Positions 16,269 to 23,494 of a stretch of 64,000 nt of DNA are shown here, piece by piece (within the stretch, counting starts at the first letter, position 1; every line of letters starts with the position of its first letter). The notes under the pieces were generated by a model, which had not been told where the DNA came from, made no database searches, and saw only the letters and a list, made by a program, of their open reading frames with translations. Where the stretch lies: the NCBI GenBank assembly GCA_046290815.1, contig JBKBUF010000011.1:87222-151221 (forward strand). The letters run 5' to 3'. The translations under genes and the position numbers were made by a program. Source of the stretch: JBKBUF01 sp046290815 (GTDB lineage Bacteria > Bacteroidota > Bacteroidia > Cytophagales > Cytophagaceae).

Positions 16269-18323
16269 TCACTCCACCCTTATCTCCATCACCACCTTCT
16301 GACCTATCTCAGGTATTATCTCCTGCTGGTGTATTGTTTTGCCATCGTGGTTTTTTATGGTGATGGTATAGGGTAGTGCCAGAGATGGGTAGCTGAATTT
16401 TCCTTCCTTATCAGAACAAACTATTTGTATCTCTCCGGTCATTTGGTTACGAATCTCCATCTCGGTATCTGATAGGGCTTTATTCTTTCTTCTTATTATT
16501 CCTTCAACAGTTCCTGATGGTTGTGGCTTCAGTTCCAGGTTTACATAAAATAACACATTTTTCTTGCCGGAGTTTTTTAATGTCATAGCACCATACCTGT
16601 TTTCTTTAACCGCAAAGAATACATAATCATTTTCAGGATCTATCTCACAGTTGAATTCACCGCTTTTATCTGTCATCACTTTATTGATTTTTCCACTGGT
16701 TACATCTCTGTAATAGATTTCTGTATTAGACATGTCTTCTTCTTTGCCTCCCATCACCATTCCATTTACAAATGCTTTGTCTTCCTTATCCATTTCCAAT
16801 ACCACTTTTTTTATTTCTCCTTTTTTATATTCTCTGGTAGAAATCGGCATCGTTACTGTTCGGTATCCTTCTTTACTTAGCTTGACTTTATAATCTTTTC
16901 CGGGGTCTAATCTTAAATTTACTTTTCCATCTTTTATCATTAATTCCTGCCTGCAATTTCCTGCATGAACCAGTTTCAGTTTTACATCATTCAAGGTGTC
17001 CTGCTTCAAACGTCCACGAACTATTCCTTTTACTTCAACAGTAACTACTTCGAATGAAAATATATCGTCATCTGTTCCTCCCTTAATCCGGTTGCTTGAG
17101 AAATATCCTTTATCTCCGCTCTCATTAATCGCTAGCCCAAAATCATCTTTTGCAGAGTTGACGGGATACCCTACATTATGAGGAATGGTGAGTTTCCCAT
17201 TAATCAGATCTGAACGGTAAAGGTCCAGCCCGCCAAGTCCCGGATGTCCGTCAGACGAAAAAAACAATACCGAGTCACGGTACAGGTATGGAAACATTTC
17301 ATTGCCTGAGGTATTAATTTCTGCTCCTGCATTAACAGGATCAGTCCATTGCCCGTCTCTGAAATAGCTGACATAAATATCAGTGCCTCCAAAACCTCCC
17401 GCTTTGTCTGAGACGAAATACATGGTGCTGCCGTCATTGCTTAATGTAGGATGTGCAAAGGAGTTATTCTTATTGTTTATAGGCAAGGGTTTTGCATTGC
17501 TCCATTCTCCGGTACTTATCTTTTCCGAAGAACAAAGAATAAGTTTATTATCCTCCGGATAAATGGATGGGCTGATGAATGAGGTGGCATTTCGAGTAAA
17601 GACAATTCTGTTTCCCTCATTGGAAAATGATAATGGACCTTCATTCAGCTTTGAATTGATTTGCTTATCAAATATTCTGGGTTCAAATAGATTTCCGGAG
17701 GAATCTGCTTCAGCAAAGTACAAATCATAGAAATCCTGTTGCTGTCTGTTCCATTTCCTCTGGGACAAAAAGCCATTGTCCCTTGTTGAGAGGAAAACTA
17801 TGCCATTGGAATAATATACCGGACAACATTCTGCATTGTCTGTATTTATGTTAACCGGTTTTACAGGATACTTTAATGAGTCGGCAAAGAAGTTTCTGTA
17901 ATTATGGATGCCTTTGATTTTGTTTGCAGCTAAACTGTCAGAAGATAGATCATTTTCTGTGATGGAAAATAGAATCTTACTCTGTTCGATTTTTCCATTG
18001 CTGAGAAGGCATTGAGCATATTTTATTTTTTCCTTTGTATTGAGGATGTTGTTTTGGTTTAAAATTTCATACCAGTAAACTGCCTGTTCGGTTTCATTCA
18101 GTTTCATATAGCAATCCGCCAGGTTCAGCATCGACATGAAATCATTACTGTCTTTCCTGATTACTTTTTTGTAAAGCTTAGCTGCTTCCAGGTAACCCTG
18201 ATGGGAATAATAATATCCTGCTCTGGATTTATTGCTTTTAAATGCAATAAAAACAGAATTCTGACTAGTGCCGGTGAATGGCATTAGAAGCAGTAAGGAA
18301 TAAAAGAATATTATTAATCTCAT
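16269..18323 (-). CDS. PorE/SprE-neighbour-like protein: TPR, PD40 propeller and regulatory-like beta domains, no OmpA
   Basis: A 684-residue exported protein. A signal peptide (to about residue 20) is followed by TPR helices (about 30-130), a PD40/WD40-like propeller (about 140-430, with repeated LSFSNEGNRIVFTR, PTLSNDGSTMYFVSDKAGG and DLYRSD) and three carboxypeptidase-regulatory-like beta modules (about 433-684). PorE of the T9SS has TPR, propeller, regulatory-like domain and a C-terminal OmpA peptidoglycan-binding domain; here the chain ends with VVMEIRVE and no OmpA domain is present. It follows the PorP/SprF gene by 105 bases and the adhesin gene, so it probably forms part of the same surface-anchoring set. 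Confidence 0.85.
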   Translation of the reverse strand: MRLIIFFYSLLLLMPFTGTSQNSVFIAFKSNKSRAGYYYSHQGYLEAAKLYKKVIRKDSNDFMSMLNLADCYMKLNETEQAVYWYEILNQNNILNTKEKIKYAQCLLSNGKIEQSKILFSITENDLSSDSLAANKIKGIHNYRNFFADSLKYPVKPVNINTDNAECCPVYYSNGIVFLSTRDNGFLSQRKWNRQQQDFYDLYFAEADSSGNLFEPRIFDKQINSKLNEGPLSFSNEGNRIVFTRNATSFISPSIYPEDNKLILCSSEKISTGEWSNAKPLPINNKNNSFAHPTLSNDGSTMYFVSDKAGGFGGTDIYVSYFRDGQWTDPVNAGAEINTSGNEMFPYLYRDSVLFFSSDGHPGLGGLDLYRSDLINGKLTIPHNVGYPVNSAKDDFGLAINESGDKGYFSSNRIKGGTDDDIFSFEVVTVEVKGIVRGRLKQDTLNDVKLKLVHAGNCRQELMIKDGKVNLRLDPGKDYKVKLSKEGYRTVTMPISTREYKKGEIKKVVLEMDKEDKAFVNGMVMGGKEEDMSNTEIYYRDVTSGKINKVMTDKSGEFNCEIDPENDYVFFAVKENRYGAMTLKNSGKKNVLFYVNLELKPQPSGTVEGIIRRKNKALSDTEMEIRNQMTGEIQIVCSDKEGKFSYPSLALPYTITIKNHDGKTIHQQEIIPEIGQKVVMEIRVE

Positions 18324-18428
18324 ATTAAATTTTATGAAATCAGTATCTTATTTTAGATACTTTTAAGCTCTAGTGTAAATTTTTCCTCTTTTTCGAATTT
18401 CATAATTTCGAGTTTCGAATTTTCCCCT

Positions 18429-19358
18429 CTAGAAGTATCTCGGGCTTCTGATGTTCGAACCCATAAATCTGAAATTGTATGTAATCAGAAATTCATGTGA
18501 TCCTCCGATTCCAGGTCTTAGCTTTCCTATCATCTGATCGTATCCGTAACCTATTGTTAACTGATCGTTAATCAAAACTCTTGCTATATAATTGATAGAA
18601 GAAAAGCTCCTGTAGGAAACACCCAGCCATAACACATCTCTGAACAGGATCATATTATTTAAATCGATCTGAGAGTCCATATTATTGCTTGCTCTGAATA
18701 ATAGGAATGGTTTATATTTTAAATCATCAGAAATGTCTATCACCACTCCTGTGCTGAAGAAATAATGTCTGTTAATTCCGGTTACAGTATTTGACATATC
18801 AGAGGTAATACCATTGTTCAGTATATAAGGCATAGAAAATCCTGCAAAGAATTTTGGTCTGTTATAGTATATGCCCGCACCAAAGTTTAACAAATATGCA
18901 CTACGGATACTTTGTGAAAATGTAGGGTCATTAGGGTCTCTTGTGTCCAATGAACTGAAATCACTGGTAAACCTTCCTGCATTGGCCTGCAGTCCGAATG
19001 ACAGTACAGACTTTTCTGAAAGCCTTATTCTGTAGGCATAAATGGCATTGATAATGTTTTGGTTATTTACACCAAACTGATCATTTGTCAATATTAGTCC
19101 TAATGCAACTTTTCTGTTTTTTAACGGGGAGTGGGCCGACAGCGTCAGGGTGGAAGGAGCTCCTTCTACATTGGTCCACTGCTTACGGCAGTAGCTCGAA
19201 AGTGATAATGATTCCTGGCTTCCTGCATAGGCAGGATTTATTACTACAGGATTAAACATATATTGGCTGAAAAGCGGCAAATGCTGTGCACTTACATGGA
19301 TGCCTGTTGAAAGAAGCATCAAAAAGAGGAGGACGGTATGGATAAAAGTAGCTCTCAT
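18429..19358 (-). CDS. PorP/SprF-family type IX outer-membrane protein
   Basis: A 309-residue outer-membrane beta-barrel of the PorP/SprF family. After a signal peptide (ending VSAQ) comes the family opening LPLFSQYMFNPVVINPAYAG, then alternating hydrophobic strands including KVALGLILTNDQFGV, and GYGYDQMIGKLRPG near the end; the terminal residues SPRYF end in an aromatic. Paralogues of this family usually lie next to a type B T9SS adhesin and help bring it to the surface, as SprF does for SprB. The ATG overlaps the stop of such an adhesin gene by 4 bases, so translation is coupled and this protein is likely its dedicated partner. Confidence 0.93.
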   Translation of the reverse strand: MRATFIHTVLLFLMLLSTGIHVSAQHLPLFSQYMFNPVVINPAYAGSQESLSLSSYCRKQWTNVEGAPSTLTLSAHSPLKNRKVALGLILTNDQFGVNNQNIINAIYAYRIRLSEKSVLSFGLQANAGRFTSDFSSLDTRDPNDPTFSQSIRSAYLLNFGAGIYYNRPKFFAGFSMPYILNNGITSDMSNTVTGINRHYFFSTGVVIDISDDLKYKPFLLFRASNNMDSQIDLNNMILFRDVLWLGVSYRSFSSINYIARVLINDQLTIGYGYDQMIGKLRPGIGGSHEFLITYNFRFMGSNIRSPRYF

Positions 19359-21784
19359 CTTTTTAAGACTACAAATCCTGTTCTTGGTTTTTCTCCGTTA
19401 CCCAGATCTACCTGATAATAGTAAGTACCATCAGGAATTTCTGACCCATTACTTCCGCTGCCATAGTTACTTTGTCCCTTCCACACTTTAGCGTTGGAGT
19501 TGTCATAATCTGTCTGTTCAAATAACACAGTACCAGATCGATCGAATATTCTTACAGTATTGGAAGGATAGTTTTCTATACCATCTATAATCCAAGTGTC
19601 ATTAAGGTTGTCCCCGTTGGGAGAAATGGCAGGATAAATTTTTAAGGTAGTTTTCGGATTATCAACAACAATAATAAGTTTTACAGGAATGCAATGTCTG
19701 ACTTGTTCCGGGTGGAAGTCACAGACGTAGTAAATTACAGAGTCAATACCTGTAAAGTCATTGGAGGCTTTGTATGTTACATTTCCATGAGAAGTGAAGC
19801 TTACATCTCCTCCTGAAAAAGATTTTACTTCATGAGGTTGCCGGATAGAAAGGAAATCATCTTCAGGATCCTTGTCATTAGAAAGAAGATTAATGTAAGA
19901 CTGGTAAGTCGTACCTGTCACGAAGATCGTATCAGGCCATACCTGATGCGGTTTATTGACAGTTACTTTAATCCGGTTGGATGAAACGGGTGGACAAACA
20001 CCTGATTGAATTTCCGCTGAGTAAATGGTAGTGGTGTGAATAGGTTCAAAGAAAGTATTGCTGGTAAGGTTCGACACACTTTCGTTGTTATATGGATACA
20101 ATGTTTTCTTCCATGATAATACTTCTCCTGTTTTAGAAAGTACTTTGATAGTATCCATCTTCTGGCCTGGAAGTATGACATGACTCGTTCCTATAAATCC
20201 TGCAGAATATTCATCTATACCAGCTCTTACTTCTACTTTAGGACTGCTTTCACAACCGTTGGTACCAATGCCTGTTATATAAAATACAGAGGGATTGCTG
20301 ATGTTGGTGGTAAAAGTTGCTCCCTGGTTAATATCAGGAGATGCGGCTTCAGAATCGTACCATCTGTAATCGGCGTAGCCTCCTTGGGTGCTAAGGGTAA
20401 TTTGGCCAGGTCGACATATGGATTTGTTTTCAGCCACCGGTAAAGTTGGTTGGCTAATTTCAAATGTTTCTGAACTGTTAGTACCATTAGCATCCGTGAC
20501 AGTAATGGTATATGTTCCTGCAACTAATCCGTCCAAAGCAAGTTGTTGTTGTGGTCCAATGCTTATAGATGGATCTACGCTTACAGCTTTTCTTATTCTG
20601 AAGTTATCGACCAGGAGATATCCTTCACCGCAGTTGTTAGCTACACCCTGCAATCTTATCACTGTAGGTGAACCGTTTGATGTAACAATGGAACTGGACG
20701 GGTTGAAGAGAGTAGACATTGAGCAGCCACAAGTTCCTCTTCTAGGCAGGTACCAGTAATTAATAATAAATGATGTACCATACATAGCTTGAGACCTGAA
20801 ACGCGTAGAATCTTGGCAGTTGCCGATAAGACAAGTATATAAACGGTTGGTAAGATCCATTCTGTATTGTCCTCCAGGTATGGTAAATGTCTTCCGTATC
20901 TCAGACATTGCACCATTGGTGGTGGTGGCATTACAGGACGCAGTTGCAGATAATCTTACACTATATCCATTCGCTTCAGAATTAATGGTGGCCGTACATT
21001 TTTCACCAGCTTCATTGATGTTAAAACATTCTGCTGTCCAATCAGAAAAATCTCCGTCATTGAAATCATCAAACAATACAAATGTATTCGCACCATTGCT
21101 CACAGGCACTGCTGCAGGATCTCCGTATGAAATTTTCATATGAGATATTCCGGAGGGGATCACCGGAATTTTTACCCAGAATACACAGGCAGTGGAAGAA
21201 AGAGGAGGCTGAAGCCAGCAGGAGTAGAGTGTAGTGCAGCTGGTATCGGAAAAACGAAGATCTGAATAGTCAGCCTTCATTTCAGGCGTTTTCCCTAACT
21301 CTATTCGTACCTGATAATCTGTTAAAGTAGGATTGGGATTGTTTATTGTGACGATCCTGTAATATGAACCATAAGCTCTTCCTCCTTTGCCATTGCTCCA
21401 CCCATATGTGTAGGGTGAAGAACTTCCGGAAATTGTATATAAAATTCTTCCATCAGAACTGCCATGACAATAAGCATTAACGATGGAGCCTGAAACCTGA
21501 GGTCCGAACACGGTTTCATCCGGAAAACTTATCTGATCAGGAGAAGGACTTCCCTTAGATCTGGCCTCAGCTTGGTTATGCAGCAAAATTAAAGTGTCTT
21601 CTTTTGCACAATAAATCGTTTGAGCAATGCAGAAGGATGGAAGCAGGTTGATTAGTGTAAACAGTATGTAAGGTATGTGTTGATTAATTGACTTTTCGGT
21701 AAAGGACTGTTTCTTAAGAGCTGGAAAGTTCCCGCAAGTTTTGGTTATTTTTACTGCTGAAGTTTTGCTTCTTGCGGGTTTCAT
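19355..21784 (-). CDS. Large surface protein with split SprB repeat, DUF2341 and T9SS type B sorting domain
   Basis: An 809-residue secreted protein. The first 35 residues are basic and polar before a hydrophobic stretch (YILFTLINLLPSFCIAQ), so a later start is possible, but no closer Met is obvious. Residues about 97-135 look like the first half of a SprB repeat (AYCHGSSDGRILYTISG, then SPYTYGWSNG). A DUF2341-type domain follows (about 140-400, with DYQVRIELGKTPEM and FDDFNDGDFSDW). The second half of the SprB repeat appears at about 415-447 (VAGTYTITVTDANG). An Ig-like and a cadherin-like region come next, then the gliding-associated C-terminal domain (about 715-809: ISPNGDNLNDTWIIDGIENY and PDGTYYYQVDLGNG). 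It should be exported by the T9SS together with the adjacent PorP/SprF. Confidence 0.9.
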   Translation of the reverse strand: MKPARSKTSAVKITKTCGNFPALKKQSFTEKSINQHIPYILFTLINLLPSFCIAQTIYCAKEDTLILLHNQAEARSKGSPSPDQISFPDETVFGPQVSGSIVNAYCHGSSDGRILYTISGSSSPYTYGWSNGKGGRAYGSYYRIVTINNPNPTLTDYQVRIELGKTPEMKADYSDLRFSDTSCTTLYSCWLQPPLSSTACVFWVKIPVIPSGISHMKISYGDPAAVPVSNGANTFVLFDDFNDGDFSDWTAECFNINEAGEKCTATINSEANGYSVRLSATASCNATTTNGAMSEIRKTFTIPGGQYRMDLTNRLYTCLIGNCQDSTRFRSQAMYGTSFIINYWYLPRRGTCGCSMSTLFNPSSSIVTSNGSPTVIRLQGVANNCGEGYLLVDNFRIRKAVSVDPSISIGPQQQLALDGLVAGTYTITVTDANGTNSSETFEISQPTLPVAENKSICRPGQITLSTQGGYADYRWYDSEAASPDINQGATFTTNISNPSVFYITGIGTNGCESSPKVEVRAGIDEYSAGFIGTSHVILPGQKMDTIKVLSKTGEVLSWKKTLYPYNNESVSNLTSNTFFEPIHTTTIYSAEIQSGVCPPVSSNRIKVTVNKPHQVWPDTIFVTGTTYQSYINLLSNDKDPEDDFLSIRQPHEVKSFSGGDVSFTSHGNVTYKASNDFTGIDSVIYYVCDFHPEQVRHCIPVKLIIVVDNPKTTLKIYPAISPNGDNLNDTWIIDGIENYPSNTVRIFDRSGTVLFEQTDYDNSNAKVWKGQSNYGSGSNGSEIPDGTYYYQVDLGNGEKPRTGFVVLKR

Positions 21785-22017
21785 CAGGTAATTATTATTC
21801 TAAAGGACTTTTGATTGCCTGCAAAAGCCTCCCCATGTAGGTTAGGGGCTACTAAAATAATAAATTATTCAGAGGGAAATAAGAGAATCTTTATAAAAAA
21901 TTTACTTTATCCAATATTTTAGTAATAGATATATGCAATATTGTATAAAGTCGATTTTATTGATATCCCGAATTGGAATAATACAAGTGGTATTGTCCGG
22001 GATGTAAGTTACCAGGC

Positions 22018-22806
22018 TTATTCAGCAGGCTCGGACTCTACAGTTCCGAGATGAAGGTAGCCATGTTCCACCTTTCCTTGGCCGAAGTCAAGAATATATA
22101 TAAGGCTTCCGGAAATCTTTTTGCCGGAGGAGAGGCCATCCCATTGTGATGGGTAACCTTTTCTGATTACGGCTTTGTAAACTTCTTTTCCGCTCTTATT
22201 TACAATCTTCAACACGGCATTTTTTCTGCCCTTAAGAGGGATGGTCCATAACTCACCTTTTTCAGGATCAAAAGTGAAGGGTTTAACATTAGGATTCTCC
22301 AGAGGAATTTCAAGCAGGTAGTTCCTGTCTTTTTCCGAATTTTTTGCCGTTTCAGAGGTAGGTGTTGATACCGGTTCTTCCGGTAAACTTTCAACTATTA
22401 CTTCATCTTCACAAACAGTTGGAAATTGTTCTTCATTAGTGACTTCATTTGTAATTTCATTTTGTATCACAATGGCAGAGGAGGGGGTGACAGTATCATT
22501 GTATGACTTGTAAACAAAGATACTTGAAACAAGCACAATACCTGTAGATACAGAGATACCTAGAATATTTTTAAAGTTACTTCCAAGTCCGGTTTTGAGT
22601 GCAGCAGCAGGAGTAAGGTCTATTTTTTTAGCTATATCAAAAAACCTGTTTTCGATTATGATCTCATTGGCAAGTTTCTGGCTTAGAACTTCCTCGTTAA
22701 ACTCAGGATCTTCCACCATTAACTTTTCGAAATCCAATGCCTCCTTATCTGAAAGTTTGTTTTTCAGATAATCATCAATCAACTGATATTTTTGTACTTC
22801 TGTCAC
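22018..22806 (-). CDS. Anti-sigma factor with periplasmic domain resembling a type B T9SS sorting domain
   Basis: A 262-residue single-pass membrane protein, starting with GTG at 22804-22806. Residues 1-80 are a helical cytoplasmic domain (LIDDYLKNKLSDKEALDFEK) typical of Bacteroidota anti-sigma factors. One membrane segment follows (about 86-106, GISVSTGIVLVSSIFVYKSY), then a Glu/Thr-rich linker, then a beta domain (about 175-256). That domain reads GELWTIPLKGRKNAVLKIVN, GKEVYKAVIRKGYPSQWDG, then SGSLIYILDFGQGK and HGYLHL. The order is that of the CHU_C/gliding-motility C-terminal domain: NDTW-I, V-IF-R-G, WDG, GTYYY-I-LG-G. It follows the ECF sigma gene by one base, so it is almost certainly its regulator. 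That it senses secretion is inference. Confidence 0.82.
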   Translation of the reverse strand: MTEVQKYQLIDDYLKNKLSDKEALDFEKLMVEDPEFNEEVLSQKLANEIIIENRFFDIAKKIDLTPAAALKTGLGSNFKNILGISVSTGIVLVSSIFVYKSYNDTVTPSSAIVIQNEITNEVTNEEQFPTVCEDEVIVESLPEEPVSTPTSETAKNSEKDRNYLLEIPLENPNVKPFTFDPEKGELWTIPLKGRKNAVLKIVNKSGKEVYKAVIRKGYPSQWDGLSSGKKISGSLIYILDFGQGKVEHGYLHLGTVESEPAE

Positions 22807-22807
22807 T

Positions 22808-23425
22808 TTAGTTTTGGTTAGTATAAACCGACTTTTGTTTTTTTATCAGATCAATAAGATTCTTTTTGCATCTGAAACTTGCTACTGTAGCTGCATTTAC
22901 TGAAGTAAAACCCAACTTTTCACACACCTCTTTCATACTTAACTCTTCGTAAATGGTCAATGACAGTAGTTTTTTACATTTTTCTTCCAGTCGGGAAAAA
23001 ATATTTTGAACCATTACTCGTCTTTCTTCCAGTTCCATAGTTTCCAGAACATTGGAATCCATTAATTCGGGAAGCTGACCCGGTTCATAATTTATCTGTC
23101 TTTTTTTCTTTTTGACGCGGTTTATCCATAGATTTTTTGCAATAGTATAGATAAATCCGCCAATCTCATATTTTTCGTCAAATTTATTAAGCATTACCTG
23201 CTTATAAAATACAAGAAGCGATTCCTGTAATATGTCTTTGCATTCTTCTTCTGCTTCCTCTCCTGAATTGACCAGCTTTTTTATTTTAGGGTAAAGATCC
23301 CTGTACAAAGACTCCAGAGCTTTGTGATCGTTACCGTTTTTTATTGCTTTTAGTATATCCTGGTCCTTAAATTTCACCTTTTCTAATGATTTATTATTTG
23401 AATGCCTTTTCAGATACAATTTCAA
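22808..23425 (-). CDS. ECF-type RNA polymerase sigma factor
   Basis: A protein of up to 205 residues with sigma region 2 (about 30-100, LYRDLYPKIKKLV, then EECKDILQESLLVFYKQV and FIYTIAKNLWINRVKKKKR, the -10 recognition part) and region 4 (about 130-190, EKCKKLLSLTIYEELSMKEV then LGFTSVNAATVASFRCKKNL, a helix-turn-helix). The longest frame begins with TTG at 23423-23425. A GTG at 23375-23377 would give MKFKDQDILKAIKNGN, closer to the usual family start, so the true N-terminus is uncertain. The anti-sigma gene is 1 base downstream. Targets are unknown; the adjacent T9SS surface genes on the same strand are the first candidates. Confidence 0.9.
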   Translation of the reverse strand: MKLYLKRHSNNKSLEKVKFKDQDILKAIKNGNDHKALESLYRDLYPKIKKLVNSGEEAEEECKDILQESLLVFYKQVMLNKFDEKYEIGGFIYTIAKNLWINRVKKKKRQINYEPGQLPELMDSNVLETMELEERRVMVQNIFSRLEEKCKKLLSLTIYEELSMKEVCEKLGFTSVNAATVASFRCKKNLIDLIKKQKSVYTNQN

Positions 23426-23450
23426 ATAAGTTAATCATTTTTTTATTAAG

Positions 23451-23491
23451 AAAAAAATTAACCGGACTGCAATATTTGCAGCCCGGTTAAT
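23451..23491 (-). terminator. Rho-independent terminator after the metalloprotease gene
   Basis: On the minus strand a long hairpin, ATTAACCGGGCTGCA against TGCAGTCCGGTTAAT with one internal mismatch and an AATAT loop, is followed by seven T. It lies immediately after the protease stop and upstream of the sigma gene, so it separates the two transcripts. Confidence 0.9.
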
Positions 23492-23494
23492 GTA

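Noticed and set aside
20180..21143. Several plus-strand frames of 80-125 codons within the adhesin gene
   Set aside because: They are antisense shadows of a long, well-supported coding region and have no recognisable domains.
21960..22010. Hairpin ATCCCG...CGGGAT after the anti-sigma gene as a terminator
   Set aside because: The stem is short with mismatches and there is no T run on the minus strand, so it does not meet the standard for a terminator call.
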